Source: Leptothoe kymatousa TAU-MAC 1615
Lineage (GTDB): Bacteria; Cyanobacteriota; Cyanobacteriia; Phormidesmidales; Phormidesmidaceae
DNA: 64,000 nt
Assembly (NCBI RefSeq): GCF_018739865.1
Contig: NZ_JADOER010000004.1
Span: 1,002,157 to 1,066,156, forward strand
Reading direction: 5' to 3'
Part shown: in pieces, positions 53,984-61,533 of the stretch
How positions within the stretch are numbered: position 1 is the stretch's first letter
Layout of the letters: every line of letters starts with the position of its first letter
Notes under the pieces: model-generated
Seen by the model: the letters and a program-made list of their open reading frames with translations, nothing else
Database searches by the model: none
What the model was told of the DNA's origin: nothing
Made by a program: the position numbers and the translations under genes

Positions 53984-55225
53984 ATGCTTCCTTCTGATTT
54001 ACTGATCCATCGCCCCCGGGGAGGTTCCATCGATGCGAAACAACTGCCGGTGGCAGATCCCTGGCTTGCGATCTCAAGCAACCTCATCTCCCTATTCCAA
54101 GCCACCGTCGGCGATACCCAGGGCAGCCTCAACCAAAAACTCCAAACCCTAGAAGGGGAAGACACCGACTATCGGATTAAACGCGGCCTGGCACATATTC
54201 TGCGCAGCAGCTTTAGCACCTTTGAAATTGTTAGCCCCCTAGACCCCCAGGATCTCCGCCAGCGAGTGTTTGCCCTGGCGGCGGCGGCGGTGCCCTCCCC
54301 CACCGCTGCCCGCCAGCACCTAGAAACCCTGGCCACCCAGCTGACCCAAGAACTCGACAAAGATGTAGAGCCCATCCATATCCAACAGGGGCTGTACGCC
54401 GATCTCAAAGAAAACCGTATCCTCACCCAGTTTGAGGCCCCCACCCCCGAGGCCCTGCTCCATCGCTATAACCTCTCCCAGGTGCAGGGCATCTTTTACC
54501 GGGCTAGCCACGTGGTGCTAAACCTCCACCGCAACGACCCCGGTGAATACAAGCTAATGTTTCGCTACCTCAAGCTATTTCGGCTGATGACCTACATCGA
54601 AGGGGAAGCCGACCAGGGATTTACCATCACCATCGACGGCCCCGCCAGCCTGTTCAAATCCAGTACCCGCTACGGGCTGGACATTGCCAAACTGGTGCCC
54701 GCCATTTTGCACGTCAGCCGCTGGCACCTGAGCGCCACCCTGCAATGGAAAGATAGCTACACCAAAAATCGTTCAGAAAAAGCCTACACCCTCGACTCGG
54801 ACTGTGATTTGGTCAGCCACTATCCCCCGGGTAAACCCTACGACAGCATGCTCGAAGCCGCCTTTGCCGAACGGTGGGAAAGCTTAGTCGCCAAAGGCAA
54901 AACCCAGTGGCAGCTAGAGCGGGAAGTCGATTTAATTCCCATTCCAGGCAGTGTGATGATTCCCGATTTTCGCTTCGTGCATCCCGACGGTCGAGTTTAT
55001 TTGCTGGAAATAGTAGGATATTGGCGGCCTGAGTATTTGCGCAAAAAATTTGCCCAGGTACAAAAAGCGGACTGCCCGAACCTAATTTTGGCAATTTCAG
55101 AACGTCTTAACCTGGCAAAGGCCGGTGTGGATGTGAAAAATGTCTCAGCCAACGTGGTGTGGTTTAAAGATAAGCTGCAACCTAAGCCGCTGTTGAATTT
55201 GTTGGCCGAACTGGGGGAACAATAG
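53984..55225 (+). CDS. DUF790 family nuclease-like protein
   Basis: The 413-residue protein matches DUF790, whose archaeal member Bax1 is a partner nuclease of the XPB helicase. It starts MLPSDLLIHRPRGG, has LYADLKENRIL and LLHRYNLSQVQGIFYRA in the middle, and ends with a PD-(D/E)xK-type core: MIPDFRFVHPDGRVYLLEIVGYWRPEYLRKKFAQV, giving Asp, Glu and Lys as likely metal and catalytic residues. No XPB-like helicase lies next to it in this window. It is divergent from mutS2, so two DNA-maintenance genes share a short promoter region. The frame opens 10 codons earlier (53954). Confidence 0.87.
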   Translation: MLPSDLLIHRPRGGSIDAKQLPVADPWLAISSNLISLFQATVGDTQGSLNQKLQTLEGEDTDYRIKRGLAHILRSSFSTFEIVSPLDPQDLRQRVFALAAAAVPSPTAARQHLETLATQLTQELDKDVEPIHIQQGLYADLKENRILTQFEAPTPEALLHRYNLSQVQGIFYRASHVVLNLHRNDPGEYKLMFRYLKLFRLMTYIEGEADQGFTITIDGPASLFKSSTRYGLDIAKLVPAILHVSRWHLSATLQWKDSYTKNRSEKAYTLDSDCDLVSHYPPGKPYDSMLEAAFAERWESLVAKGKTQWQLEREVDLIPIPGSVMIPDFRFVHPDGRVYLLEIVGYWRPEYLRKKFAQVQKADCPNLILAISERLNLAKAGVDVKNVSANVVWFKDKLQPKPLLNLLAELGEQ

Positions 55226-55440
55226 GCTGTCCTGTAGCAATGAGATGTTGCCTTTTTCGTATACTTAATGCAGCTTACATCCGCCTTTAATGGAGCTGGT
55301 TGGCAGATGGGTTCATCGCGATTGTCGTCAAAATTATTGCTTGTAAACCAACTGACTTCGTATTATTAGCTGGTTACTTTTAATTTAGCCCGTACTCTGG
55401 GCTCACTAACACTTAAGGAATCCTACCTACTTCCCTGACT

Positions 55441-55809
55441 ATGACCACGGTTTTGATTGTGGACGACAGTTCAACCCTGCGAGAGATGATCTCTGGTCTC
55501 CTGATCAAAGCAGGGATGACCGTTTTAGAAGCTGAAGATGGCGAAAAAGCTAAGGATATGATCTCATCGACACCTCCCGATTTGGTGGTACTCGATATTG
55601 TCATGCCCAATATGAATGGTTATGAGCTCTGTCGGTGGGTGAAGGGCAATAACTCTACTAAGGATGTGCCGGTGGTGATTTGTTCATCTAAAAACGAAGA
55701 CTTTGATCGCTATTGGGGCATGAAGCAAGGGGCCGATGCCTATATTGCCAAGCCGTTTCGTCCGTCGGAGATGGTGGAAACAGTGAAGCATTTGCTGCGC
55801 AGTCGATAG
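55441..55809 (+). CDS. PilH-like single-domain response regulator
   Basis: This 122-residue CheY-type receiver has acidic pocket VDDSSTLRE, phosphoacceptor Asp52 (VLDIVMPNMNG), VVICSSKNE and Lys in YIAKPFRP. The segment DRYWGMKQGADAYIAKPF is shared with PixH at 21526, marking it as a PilH/PixH-type regulator of pilus motility rather than a general CheY. No kinase or adaptor gene is nearby, so its phosphodonor is encoded elsewhere, possibly PixL or another PilL. It has a 215-bp upstream region of its own. Confidence 0.85.
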   Translation: MTTVLIVDDSSTLREMISGLLIKAGMTVLEAEDGEKAKDMISSTPPDLVVLDIVMPNMNGYELCRWVKGNNSTKDVPVVICSSKNEDFDRYWGMKQGADAYIAKPFRPSEMVETVKHLLRSR

Positions 55810-55928
55810 CAAGGGTGGCGAGAGCCCATTTCCCGGTGGGTCGTGCTCACCGACTGGACCGCTTAGCTGTCGAAGACGTATGATTGGTCAGATTTCTGCC
55901 CATCCTACAGTTCTTATCAACCCTTCCC

Positions 55929-56585
55929 ATGGCAATTCAGCTGCGGATCCATGTGCCCCCCCATCCATTAATTAAGCACTGGCTTGGTGTATTACGGGAT
56001 GTAAATACCCCCTCGGCTGTATTTCGCAGTGCCATGACGGAAATTGGTCGCTGGTTAACCTACGAAGCGATTCGTAACGATTGGCTACCGGTGGTAGAAA
56101 CCACGGTTCAAACCCCGTTGGCCCCCTGTCCGGCAACATTTATTAATCCTGAAAGGCCGGTGATGGTGGTACCAATTTTGCGAGCGGGGCTGGCCCTGAT
56201 GGAAGGTGTGCAGGCGGCTTTACCTACGGCTGCGGTATATCACCTCGGATTTGCTCGAAACGAAGAGACCTTAGAGGCTGAGTGCTATCTGAATAAGCTG
56301 CCTGAGCAGATTGATCCGGCCACGCGGGTGTTGATTAGTGAGCCAATGCTAGCGACGGGCGGTACAATTATGGCCACAATGGCAGAGTTGGTAAAACGCG
56401 GAGTGGACCCGTCCTTAGTCAGAATTGTTTCTGTGGTTACGGCCCCACCGGCGTTACAAAAACTTGCTGAAGCGTATCCACAGCTGGTGATTTATGCTGG
56501 CATCATCGACGAAGGTTTAGATAAAAATGGCTTTATTGTTCCAGGCTTAGGGGACGCTGGGGATCGCACATTTGGTACTAACTAA
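55929..56585 (+). CDS. upp: Uracil phosphoribosyltransferase
   Basis: Upp salvages uracil to UMP using PRPP. From the ATG at 55929 it has 218 residues; the frame opens 15 codons earlier. The PRPP loop reads VLISEPMLATGGTIMA (Glu where E. coli has Asp), and the uracil-binding end is DEGLDKNGFIVPGLGDAGDRTFGTN. The N-terminal LRIHVPPHPLIKHWLGVLRD matches the family's HPLIxHxL pattern. The gene upstream (PilH-like receiver) is on the same strand but separated by 119 bp, and a small membrane protein gene follows after 12 nt. Confidence 0.93.
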   Translation: MAIQLRIHVPPHPLIKHWLGVLRDVNTPSAVFRSAMTEIGRWLTYEAIRNDWLPVVETTVQTPLAPCPATFINPERPVMVVPILRAGLALMEGVQAALPTAAVYHLGFARNEETLEAECYLNKLPEQIDPATRVLISEPMLATGGTIMATMAELVKRGVDPSLVRIVSVVTAPPALQKLAEAYPQLVIYAGIIDEGLDKNGFIVPGLGDAGDRTFGTN

Positions 56586-56597
56586 TCACCACACATC

Positions 56598-56918
56598 ATG
56601 AGTCAGTCGAATAATTTTACGGGTGGATTTTTTCTGGGAGCCCTTTTAGGTGGTCTGGTGGGCGGCGTCGCCGGGGTGCTGGCGGCCAATCGGGTGCCTC
56701 GGGAAGAGTCGAATGCTAGTTTTGGGCAGCTGTCGGAAGATCTGCGCCAAAATTTAGCCAATATGAGTAACGACGAGCGCATGGAAGTGGCTCGCCGTGG
56801 TTTGGAAGATAAAATCTCTGAGCTCAATGCCGCCATTGAAGACGTGCGCCAGCAGTTGGGCAGTACCAATGGCAATGGCCGAGCGACTGAGTATGAAGCG
56901 TCCACGACAGATTCGTAA
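56598..56918 (+). CDS. Small membrane protein with glycine-rich helix
   Basis: The 106-residue protein has an N-terminal glycine-rich membrane helix (GGFFLGALLGGLVGGVAGVLAA, residues 9-30) followed by a charged helical region (DLRQNLANMSNDERMEVARRGLEDKISELNAAIEDVRQQL) and a disordered tail. This resembles YtxH-like and other cyanobacterial membrane-associated helical proteins. No function can be assigned. It starts 12 nt after upp, so it is likely cotranscribed with it. Confidence 0.65.
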   Translation: MSQSNNFTGGFFLGALLGGLVGGVAGVLAANRVPREESNASFGQLSEDLRQNLANMSNDERMEVARRGLEDKISELNAAIEDVRQQLGSTNGNGRATEYEASTTDS

Positions 56919-57146
56919 TGGTGTAGCTGTGTGTAGATAAATCGGCTACTCCGTTGAGGGCATGGGGGCTGAGGAGGCCATGGCCTTTTCGGCTTTCAAC
57001 ACTGGCTGATGCCGGGTTTGGTCGCTTACAACTGGATTAAGATTTGCTTGTATCCCAAGGACTTCTTGGGGTTAAAGAAATCATCGGTTAAACTAAACAG
57101 CAAACCCAAGAGTTATTGCTCTATTTTTCTGGAAGGTAGGATACCT

Positions 57147-57443
57147 ATGCAAGTCATTTTTGCAGCTCTAGCGCAGTTTATTAGTATTTACCTGGCGTTG
57201 CTCTTGATCAGAGTGCTACTGACTTGGCTGCCAAACTTGGATTGGGGTAATCCTGTTCTGTCTGCCCTAAGTCAGATTACTGACCCCTATCTAAATTTGT
57301 TTCGGTCGGTGATTCCTCCCTTGGGTGGAATTGACTTCTCTGCGATCTTGGCATTTATTGTGCTTCAGTTTGTTCGTAGCGCCTTAGTTCAGGCTACTTT
57401 CGCCCTGGGCGCTGGCGGCTACATGGCCTATTCCGGTTTCTAG
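57147..57443 (+). CDS. YggT family membrane protein
   Basis: This 98-residue YggT/Ycf19-type protein has two membrane helices: FAALAQFISIYLALLLIRVLLTWLP, then IDFSAILAFIVLQFVRSALVQATF. The family's loop segment reads LDWGNPVLSALSQITDPYLNLFRSVIPPLGG. In cyanobacteria and plastids such proteins take part in membrane-protein insertion and nucleoid or thylakoid organisation. The ATG at 57147 follows GGAAGGTAGG and fits the family; the longer frame from 57009 is rejected. A strong hairpin terminator follows at 57481. Confidence 0.9.
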   Translation: MQVIFAALAQFISIYLALLLIRVLLTWLPNLDWGNPVLSALSQITDPYLNLFRSVIPPLGGIDFSAILAFIVLQFVRSALVQATFALGAGGYMAYSGF

Positions 57444-57480
57444 GAGCGCGATACGCCTGCTTTGCTAGATAGCGTTAAGA

Positions 57481-57516
57481 ACGAAGGGCGGACTGCTTTT
57501 GCAGTCCGCCCTTCGT
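57481..57516. terminator. Strong bidirectional rho-independent terminator
   Basis: A perfect 16-bp stem (ACGAAGGGCGGACTGC, 57481-57496, and its reverse complement 57501-57516) with loop TTTT is followed by TTTTGGG on the plus strand. It lies between convergent yggT and the minus-strand gene at 57538 and should stop both. Confidence 0.9.
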
Positions 57517-57537
57517 TTTGGGATGTTTTGATGTTCG

Positions 57538-57972
57538 TTATTCTATTCGGCCTTGGCGACGGACTTTGCCCACAAAGCCAGAGGCTTTGAAGTTTTTCAG
57601 CTTTAGCGGTGGGGACTGGTTGGAGGCTACCGATACGCGAATTTCGAAGTCGCTTTTACCGGGAGGAACATAGTCTACGCCCCCCAAGCGACCACGGTTT
57701 TGCATGACGGGGTTGTTGTTTTTGTCGTAAATGCGGCCAAAAATATCGGCATTGAGGATGGGTTTGCCAGACTCGTTGGAGAGCGTTCCTGTGATCAGAT
57801 AACAGGTGGCTTTGCCAAGGCTGCCGGCAGCTACGATACCTTCCGCGTATTCTGCGGGGCATTCATCGTAGGCCAGGTTGGAGACTCCTAACGGCGTCAT
57901 GGCATGGGCTGGAGAGGCAATCAGCCCAAAACACATAATGATGAATGCGATAAGGGTTGCACGAAAAGCCAT
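57538..57972 (-). CDS. Exported protein of unknown function
   Basis: The 144-residue protein has a signal peptide (LIAFIIMCFGLIASPAHA, cleavage after AHA). The mature part predicts a beta sandwich: CYLITGTLSNESGKPILNADIFGRIYDKNNNPVMQNRGRLG, YVPPGKSDFEIRVSVAS, LKLKNFKASGFV. This layout, with a GTLxNxSGKxI strand and PGKSDFEI, resembles FxLYD-like extracytoplasmic domains. Function unknown; likely periplasmic or lumenal. Confidence 0.7.
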   Translation of the reverse strand: MAFRATLIAFIIMCFGLIASPAHAMTPLGVSNLAYDECPAEYAEGIVAAGSLGKATCYLITGTLSNESGKPILNADIFGRIYDKNNNPVMQNRGRLGGVDYVPPGKSDFEIRVSVASNQSPPLKLKNFKASGFVGKVRRQGRIE

Positions 57973-58093
57973 TACAAGAATCAGGGTAGGTTTGCGATCG
58001 CATTAAAACTCGCCATAAAACAGCGAGCACACTAGCCCATGGTAACGGGTCTACGTTACCAAAACATACCCTGACCAGAGTTAAGACCGCTGG

Positions 58094-58207
58094 CTATGCG
58101 GTTTGTTGACGATTGGGCAATACCCAAAGCAAAACGGGCGTCAGCACGATCATGGCCATGGAAAAGCTAAAACAAACCCATAGACCTTCGACTTGAGCAG
58201 GTGTCAT
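58094..58207 (-). CDS. 37-residue single-helix membrane protein
   Basis: This small frame reads MTPAQVEGLWVCFSF, then SMAMIVLTPVLLWVL, and ends PNRQQTA. It has an ATG at 58207 with a GGAG about eight bases upstream. A short N-terminal region, one membrane helix of about 20-22 residues and a short polar end are typical of the tiny subunits of photosystems, cytochrome b6f and NDH-1. I could not match it to a specific subunit (not PsaM, PsbM, PsbX, PetN or PetM by eye). It lies alone between the exported protein and ycf46. Confidence 0.6.
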   Translation of the reverse strand: MTPAQVEGLWVCFSFSMAMIVLTPVLLWVLPNRQQTA

Positions 58208-58507
58208 GGTAATTTCTCCGGAAGCGATAGTGTGTTGAAAATGAATGATCTAAGATAGCAAGCACTCCAGGTTACATAGGTAGACGTCACCTTTCCTGAC
58301 AATAGTGTCCGTTCGTTAGAAACCGTAAGATCTACTTTATGAAGTAGTTACATAGCGGTTATCCGCATTACTTAGGCCCAGTATGCCCAAGGCATTTTTG
58401 AATTAGGAATGTGCAGTTCGAAAGCCGGAAGTGGGGCCATTCCGAACTCCGACTTCATTCAGTCTTTGCCCAGCTAGAATTTGCCCAGCTAAAATTTGTG
58501 GCCTTCT
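58208..58507. other. Intergenic region upstream of the small membrane protein
   Basis: About 300 bp with no gene recognised. It includes a direct repeat, TTGCCCAGCTAGAATTTG and GCCCAGCTAAAATTTG, around 58464-58499, and must hold the promoter for the 58094-58207 gene (minus strand). Confidence 0.4.
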
Positions 58508-60043
58508 TCACTTCACTGGCACAAAGCGATCGGTGGCCAAACAGCGTAGCCGTTGAATATCTTCCCGACGAGAAACGGATAGGGGCACCGTTGCCTTGAT
58601 GGATTGCACCAACAGGGCCGTGTCCAGGGCGCATTGTTGATGGATCGACTGATATAGGCTGGAGACGATCAGCTGTTGAATTTCAGCGCCGCTAAACCCT
58701 TCGGTGGCTTGCACCAGTTCTACCAGGTTGAACTGATCTGGGGCTTGGTGGTGACGCTGGAGGTGAATGGAAAGAATGGTGGCTCGCTCTTCGGCATCGG
58801 GCAGGTCCACAAAGAAAATCTCATCAAAGCGGCCTTTGCGCAGCAGTTCTGGCGGCAGTTGGGAAATGTCATTGGCGGTGGCCACCACAAACACCTCCTG
58901 GGATTTTTCCTGGAGCCAGGTGAGAAATGACCCAAACAAACGTCGGCTGAGGCCGCCATCGGTGTCCGCACCTTGGGCGCCCCCCATGGTTTTCTCAATT
59001 TCGTCGATCCAGAGAACGGCGGGGGCCATTTTTTCGGCGAGGGAAACGGCCTGGCGAAAGTTCTTTTCTGAACCGCCCACATATTTGTCGTAGAGTCGCC
59101 CCGCATCCAGCTTGAGTAGGGGCATTTGCCATTCGCGGGCAATGGTTTTGGCGGCGAGCGATTTACCACAGCCCTGAATGCCCACAATGAGAATCCCTTT
59201 GGGGGGCGTGAGATTGAGGGCTTGGGCCTGGCTGCTAAAGCCGGTGCGCGCCTGGGCGAGCCACTGTTTGAGGCCGTGAAACCCACCGAGCTCAGCGGTG
59301 TTCTTTTCCACGGGAATATAATCCAGCAGGCCGCTTTCGCGGATGATTTGCATTTTTCGCTCTAGCACGCGGCCGATGTCGTCGGCGTTGAGGTGGCCAT
59401 CTTCTAGGGCGGCGTAGGCGATTACCTTTTTGGTTTGGTTGAGGGTCATGCCCTGGGTGGTATGCACCAGGGTGCGCATTTCTGCTGGGGTGAGTTTGAC
59501 TTTGATCCGTCCCCGCAGGGCCTGGACCGCATCGACGATGGCCTTGTGTAGTTCATCCCGGTCCGGCAGGGGCATGTCGAAATACACCGCCTCGTGGGCA
59601 ATCTCCCGAGATAGGGAAACCTGTTCCCCTGAAATTAGGAGGGTGGATTGGTTGTGGGAAAACTGCTGGGCCACTTCTCGAAACAAACGGGTGACCACCG
59701 GATCGTCAAAGTGGGTGGAAAAGTCTTTGAACCAATAGATGGCCCGGTGGGCGATGGCCTGAATGTGGCGTAGGGCATCGATGGGGTCGGCGGTGTTTTC
59801 GTCGACGGCGGGGCGGCTGGCGCCGGGGGGGGCATATTCGTTTTTCCAGCGATTGTAGCGGTTGCCCTCCATGCGCACCAGACCTTGGGCGATGCTCCAC
59901 TCGTACACGGGGAGCTGGAGATCTAGGGTGGACTTGTTGATCAGATGCTGCACCCGGGGTTCTTCTACGGTTTCCACCACAATGATGGGGTGGAAGGACA
60001 TGATCAGGGTTTGCAGATGACGAACGCTCGCGGCGAAGGACAT
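58508..60043 (-). CDS. ycf46: AAA ATPase Ycf46
   Basis: The 511-residue protein matches Ycf46, also encoded in red-algal plastids and by Synechocystis slr0374. The N-terminal half is alpha-helical and ends [27 protein letters not shown]. The AAA core has Walker A GIQGCGKS, Walker [10 protein letters not shown], sensor 1 VVATAND and the arginine-finger region [17 protein letters not shown]. In Synechocystis it has been linked to CO2 use. The frame opens to 60136, but the ATG at 60043 begins the conserved [16 protein letters not shown] region closely, so the short form is preferred. Confidence 0.92.
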   Translation of the reverse strand: MSFAASVRHLQTLIMSFHPIIVVETVEEPRVQHLINKSTLDLQLPVYEWSIAQGLVRMEGNRYNRWKNEYAPPGASRPAVDENTADPIDALRHIQAIAHRAIYWFKDFSTHFDDPVVTRLFREVAQQFSHNQSTLLISGEQVSLSREIAHEAVYFDMPLPDRDELHKAIVDAVQALRGRIKVKLTPAEMRTLVHTTQGMTLNQTKKVIAYAALEDGHLNADDIGRVLERKMQIIRESGLLDYIPVEKNTAELGGFHGLKQWLAQARTGFSSQAQALNLTPPKGILIVGIQGCGKSLAAKTIAREWQMPLLKLDAGRLYDKYVGGSEKNFRQAVSLAEKMAPAVLWIDEIEKTMGGAQGADTDGGLSRRLFGSFLTWLQEKSQEVFVVATANDISQLPPELLRKGRFDEIFFVDLPDAEERATILSIHLQRHHQAPDQFNLVELVQATEGFSGAEIQQLIVSSLYQSIHQQCALDTALLVQSIKATVPLSVSRREDIQRLRCLATDRFVPVK

Positions 60044-60171
60044 AGTGGCGTGTAGGACTATCTGGGCTTCAGGATGCCCAGGTTGGGAAGATAAGGCTGA
60101 TGGCACCTGGAAAGTTAGGGGCTGCTGTAGCCGCACCTGTTGACGCAGTGATAGTCACACAGCGATGTTGT

Positions 60172-61368
60172 TCAATCGTTGTTGACTGGGCGACTGGTTT
60201 CTAGATCTTCATTCGATGGTTGGTCAATTCCCGATGGGGGGTCGGTGGCTGCTGGTAGGGCGGCACCTGCGATCGCAGGCTGCCATGGCTTTTGGTTGGA
60301 TTTTTTCCAGCGGTCAAGAATATCTTTCACCAACAGTTCCTGCATCCAGATTTTGGCAACCACGGCCAGGGGTAGGGCCAGCACCAGACCCAAAAAGCCA
60401 AAGATGGCGGCAAAACAAATCTGGGCGATGAGGGTAAACGCCGGGGGCAGTGAAATTTGGCGAGCCATCACCGTGGGGGTGAGCCAGTAGCTTTCAATTT
60501 GTTGAATGATGGCGTACCACACAATGACGGGGATAATTTTGAGCGGGTCGCTGGTGAGGGCAACAATCGCTGGAAAAATAACGCTGAGGCTCGGTCCCAC
60601 GTTGGGAATAAAGTTGAGCACCCCGGCCAGTAGGGCATTGGCGAAGGGAAATTCAATGCCCAAGAGTAAGAGGCCAACAAAGCTGAGTAGAAAGATAAAA
60701 ACAGAATTGAGAACAATGCCCCCCATCCAGTTGCATAGGGCCACCTCACATTCTTGTAAGATGCCGTCGGCGCGGCGGCGATAAAAGGAGGGAATTAACC
60801 GCAGCAGTGAATTGCGATAGACGGTGGGGTTGCCTAAAAACATTAGGGATAGGATCACCACCAGCAATACTTGCAGTAGTACCCGCAGGGACGAGTTAAA
60901 AAATGAGAAGAAGTTGCTAAAAACATCCAGCACCGCTGAATCGAACAGGGTATTCCAGTTGAGGATTTCAACGGACTGGAGCCAGTTGAGAAATTCTTCT
61001 GACTCGGGAAATCTGAGCTGTCCGGGCAGGGAGACATTTTGGCCCAAAAATTCTAGGGTGTTGGCCAAAATAAGCGGGATGCGGTCGATGCCGTCGATGA
61101 TCACCTTCAGCAGTTCGTTGAACTGGGCAACAAACGGCGGGACAACACCCAGTAAAAATAGGGTGATGGAGAGAAAGGTGGTGCTCAGGACGATGGGAAT
61201 CGTAAACTGTTTGGGGATGCCCGTTTGCTGAAGACGCCGCACCAGACTGTTGAGTGCGATCGCAAGAATCACCGCCATAAACACCAGCAGCAAAATCGCC
61301 CGCAGCTTCCACAAAATGTAAAATGTCGCGAGGATGCTGAGTAGGCCAATCCATTCACCAAGCTTCAC
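60172..61368 (-). CDS. AI-2E family transporter (UPF0118/PerM)
   Basis: The 398-residue integral membrane protein has about eight helices, with paired helices at the N-terminus (GLLSILATFYILWKLRAILLLVFMAVILAIALN) and the family signature FIPNVGPSLSVIFPAIVAL near residue 255. Pro/Asp residues in PPAFTLIAQICFAAIFGFLGLVLALPLAVV are also typical. Members transport autoinducer-2 or act as Na+/H+ or osmolyte exporters; the substrate here is unknown. The C-terminal ~45 residues form a soluble polar tail. It is on the same strand as ycf46 with about 130 bp between them. Confidence 0.9.
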   Translation of the reverse strand: MKLGEWIGLLSILATFYILWKLRAILLLVFMAVILAIALNSLVRRLQQTGIPKQFTIPIVLSTTFLSITLFLLGVVPPFVAQFNELLKVIIDGIDRIPLILANTLEFLGQNVSLPGQLRFPESEEFLNWLQSVEILNWNTLFDSAVLDVFSNFFSFFNSSLRVLLQVLLVVILSLMFLGNPTVYRNSLLRLIPSFYRRRADGILQECEVALCNWMGGIVLNSVFIFLLSFVGLLLLGIEFPFANALLAGVLNFIPNVGPSLSVIFPAIVALTSDPLKIIPVIVWYAIIQQIESYWLTPTVMARQISLPPAFTLIAQICFAAIFGFLGLVLALPLAVVAKIWMQELLVKDILDRWKKSNQKPWQPAIAGAALPAATDPPSGIDQPSNEDLETSRPVNND

Positions 61369-61533
61369 AAGCTACTCCTAACTATCACCACGGCATTGTT
61401 TCCCACAGGGTATTGACTCTGCTACAAGTTTGCATCACAGCCACCAGGAGAATTTCCGCCTATTTTAGCCAAACTGCAGGCAATAAACCTCGAAGGGAGC
61501 TAAATTAGCCACAGATAGCAACGCGGCCCGGTT

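Noticed and set aside
57009..57146. Long N-terminal extension of YggT
   Set aside because: The family begins at the ATG at 57147, which has a good ribosome site; the upstream codons show no YggT similarity.
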